Part shown: one piece after another, positions 62,301 through 64,000 of the stretch
How the letters are laid out: every line of letters starts with the position of its first letter
How positions within the stretch are numbered: position 1 is the stretch's first letter
Source: Cercis canadensis
Lineage: Eukaryota; Streptophyta; Magnoliopsida; Fabales; Fabaceae
Direction: 5' to 3'
Length of the DNA stretch: 64,000 nt
Assembly: GCA_003255065.1 (NCBI GenBank)
Contig: QAOA01006449.1
Location: forward strand, 248,001 to 312,000
Made by a program: the position numbers and the translations under genes
The notes under the pieces: model-generated
Databases searched by the model: none
Seen by the model: the letters and a program-made list of their open reading frames with translations, nothing else
What the model was told of the DNA's origin: nothing

Positions 62301-64000
62301 AGGTCATTGTATCTGGCCCGAGACCCTGTTCTGGTTCGTCCCTGTATCTGACTCGGATATTTTCATTGGGTATCACTGTATCTGGCCCGGCTCCCTGTTT
62401 CGGTTCGAACCTGTATCTGACTCGGATATTTTTCATGGGTTCAACTACATCCAGAAATGGACTGTTTGCTGGTGGGTCATTGTATCTGGCCCGAGAACCA
62501 ATTTCGGTTCGTCCCTGTCTCTGACTCGGTCATTTTACTTGGATTTCGCTGTTTCTGGCCTGGATACCTGTTTCAGTTCGAACCTGTGTCTGACTCGGAT
62601 ATTTTTTCTTGGGTTTCTTTGTATCTGGCCTGGGACTATTTCTTGGTAGGTCATTATATCTGACCCGAGATACTGTTTCGGTTCGTCACTGTATCTGACT
62701 CGAATATTTTTCTTGGGTTTCACTTTATCTGGGAAGGGACTGTTTCCTGGTGGCTCATTGTATTTGGCCTGGGTCCCTGTTTCGGTTCGTACCTATATCT
62801 GACTCGGTTATTTTCCTTGGGGTTCACTGTATCTGGGAAGGGACTGTTTACTGTTGGGTCATTGTATCTAGCCCGGGGCACTGTTTCGGTTCGTCCCTGT
62901 ATCTAACTCGGATATTTTTCTAGGTTTTCACTGTATCTGGCCTAGATCCCTGTTTCGGTTCGAACTTGTATCTAACTCAGATATTTTTCATGGGTTCAAC
63001 TGCATCCAGAAAGGGACAGTTTCCTGATGGGTCATTGTATCTGGCCCGAGACCCTGTTTCGGTTTGTCCCTGTATTTGACTCGGATATTTTACTTGGGTT
63101 TCACTGTAGCTGGCCTGGCTACCTGTTTCGATTCGAACCTGTGTCTGACTCATATATTTTTCATGGATTCAACTGCAACTGGAAAGGGACTGTTTCCTGG
63201 TGGGTCATTGTATCTGGCCCGAGACCCTGTTCCGGTTCGTCCCTGTATCTGACTCGGATATTTTCATTGGGTATCACTGTATCTGGCCCGGCTCCCTGTT
63301 TCGGTTCGAACCTGTATCTGACTCGGATATTTTTCATGGGTTCAACTACATCCAGAAATGGACTGTTTGCTGGTGGGTCATTGTATCTGGCCCGAGACCC
63401 AATTTCGGTTCGTCCCTGTATCTGACTCGGTCATTTTACTTGGGTTTCGCTGTTTCTGGCCTGGCTACCTGTTTCGGTTCGAACCTGTGTCTGACTCGGA
63501 TATTTTTTCTTGGGTTTCATTGTATCTGGCCTGGGACTATTTCTTGGTCGGTCATTATATCTGACCCGAGATACTGTTTCGGTTCGTCGCTGTATCTGAC
63601 TCGAATATTTTTCTTGGGTTTCACTGTATCTGGGAAGGGACTGTTTCCTGGTGGCTCATTGTATTTGGCCTGGGTCCCTGTTTCGGTTCGTACCTATATC
63701 TGACTCGGTTATTTTCCTTGGGGTTCACTGTATCTGGGAAGGGACTGTTTACTGTTGGGTCATTGTATCTAACCCGGGGCAATGTTTCGGTTCGTCCCTA
63801 TATCTAACTCGGATATTTTTCTTGGTTTTCACTGTATCTGGCCTGGCTCTCTGTTTCAGTTCGAACTTGTATCTAACTCAGATGTTTTTCATGGGTTCAA
63901 CTGAATCCAGAAAAGGACAGTTTCCTGATGGGTCATTGTATCTGTCCCGAGACCCTGTTTCGGTTTGTCCCTGTATCTGACTCGGATATTTTACTTGGGT
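56331..64000 (-). repeat. Satellite block E: 901-bp higher-order repeat, continued
   Basis: The same ten-monomer organisation as block D continues in phase after the solo LTR. M1 starts at 56372, 57377, 58382, 59283, 60183, 61774, 62675 and 63576. Intervals are 1005, 1005, 901, 900, 1591, 901 and 901 bp; the last unit leaves the window after 425 bp. The 1591-bp unit is rearranged. No gene is supported. Confidence 0.95.
60183..61773 (-). repeat. Rearranged higher-order unit (1,591 bp)
   Basis: Monomer order in + direction is M1 to M9, then back to M6 (near 60980), an M5/M3-like hybrid (near 61084, starting like M5 and ending in M3's GGCTCTCT), then M4 to M10. That sum is 1,593 bp; two single-base losses near 60320 and 60743 account for the rest. 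It records an out-of-register exchange plus an intramonomer crossover. Confidence 0.8.

Noticed and set aside
42888..63980. Many overlapping reading frames of 60-167 codons in the satellite, with repeated peptides such as GHCIWPETLFRFVPVSDSD
   Set aside because: They occur only on one satellite strand in both arms, shift frame with every 104-bp monomer, and lack a stable start. The strand has few stops by composition. Nothing suggests a repeat protein.
42703..64000. CENP-B-box-like motif in the TTTCGGTTCG region
   Set aside because: The core TTCG is there, but the rest of the motif does not match, and plants are not known to depend on this box.

Overview
This window looks like plant heterochromatin, probably centromere-proximal or a satellite-rich block. 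About two thirds is one tandem-repeat family in degenerate and homogenised forms. The rest is LTR retrotransposon DNA of the Ty3/gypsy Athila type. I see no host gene, tRNA, rRNA, CRISPR array or bacterial-style operon. The plant assignment rests on the Athila-like gag-pro-pol, primer-binding sites matching the plant tRNA-Asp 3' end, and a decay pattern typical of DNA methylated at CG and CHG. I cannot name the species.

Layout: (1) 1-7274, satellite on the + strand, with a higher-order period of about 1,732 bp between roughly 0.45 and 5.6 kb. (2) 7275-8678, solo LTR. (3) 8679-16708, satellite, + orientation, degenerate, with a 1.0-kb internal duplication at 11.1-13.0 kb. (4) 16709-39310, a 22.6-kb nested retrotransposon block on the minus strand. 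The outer element (1,420-bp LTRs, TSD CCCCT) is interrupted in its RNase H region by a second element at 21305-33107 (TSD TGTAG). That second element is interrupted at its gag/protease junction by a solo LTR of the first family at 27634-29060 (TSD CACTT). (5) 39316-42695, satellite, + orientation, continuing the array the outer element split. (6) About 42696-42702, an orientation switch. (7) 42703-64000, the same satellite in - orientation, organised as a clean 901-bp, ten-monomer higher-order repeat and interrupted by a solo LTR at 54905-56330. The array runs off both window edges.

The satellite has three nested levels. A 34-35 bp ancestral unit (starting CAGATACARTGA) was built into an A-B-C trimer of 104 bp and a B-C dimer of 69 bp. 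These are arranged into higher-order units: six long plus four short monomers give exactly 901 bp on the right, and about 1.73 kb on the left. Right-hand units vary by whole monomers (797, 1005, 1109, 1591 bp), which records unequal exchange.

The retrotransposons give a relative chronology: old satellite, then outer element (family 1a, pol dead with many stops and RT motif FMDYF), then inner element (family 2, 1.2-kb-codon-class pro-pol frame still open), then a family 1b copy inserted in the inner element and later reduced to a solo LTR. The other family 1b solo LTR lies in the homogenised 901-bp array. Both elements have a conserved non-coding tract of 1.3-1.4 kb between pol and the 3' LTR, with a second polypurine tract just after pol and no env-like frame.

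The most unusual material is the satellite architecture itself: three nested levels, hybrid monomers at one recombination hotspot, the inversion boundary, and the contrast between a decayed and a homogenised arm. I found no novel enzymatic or defence system.
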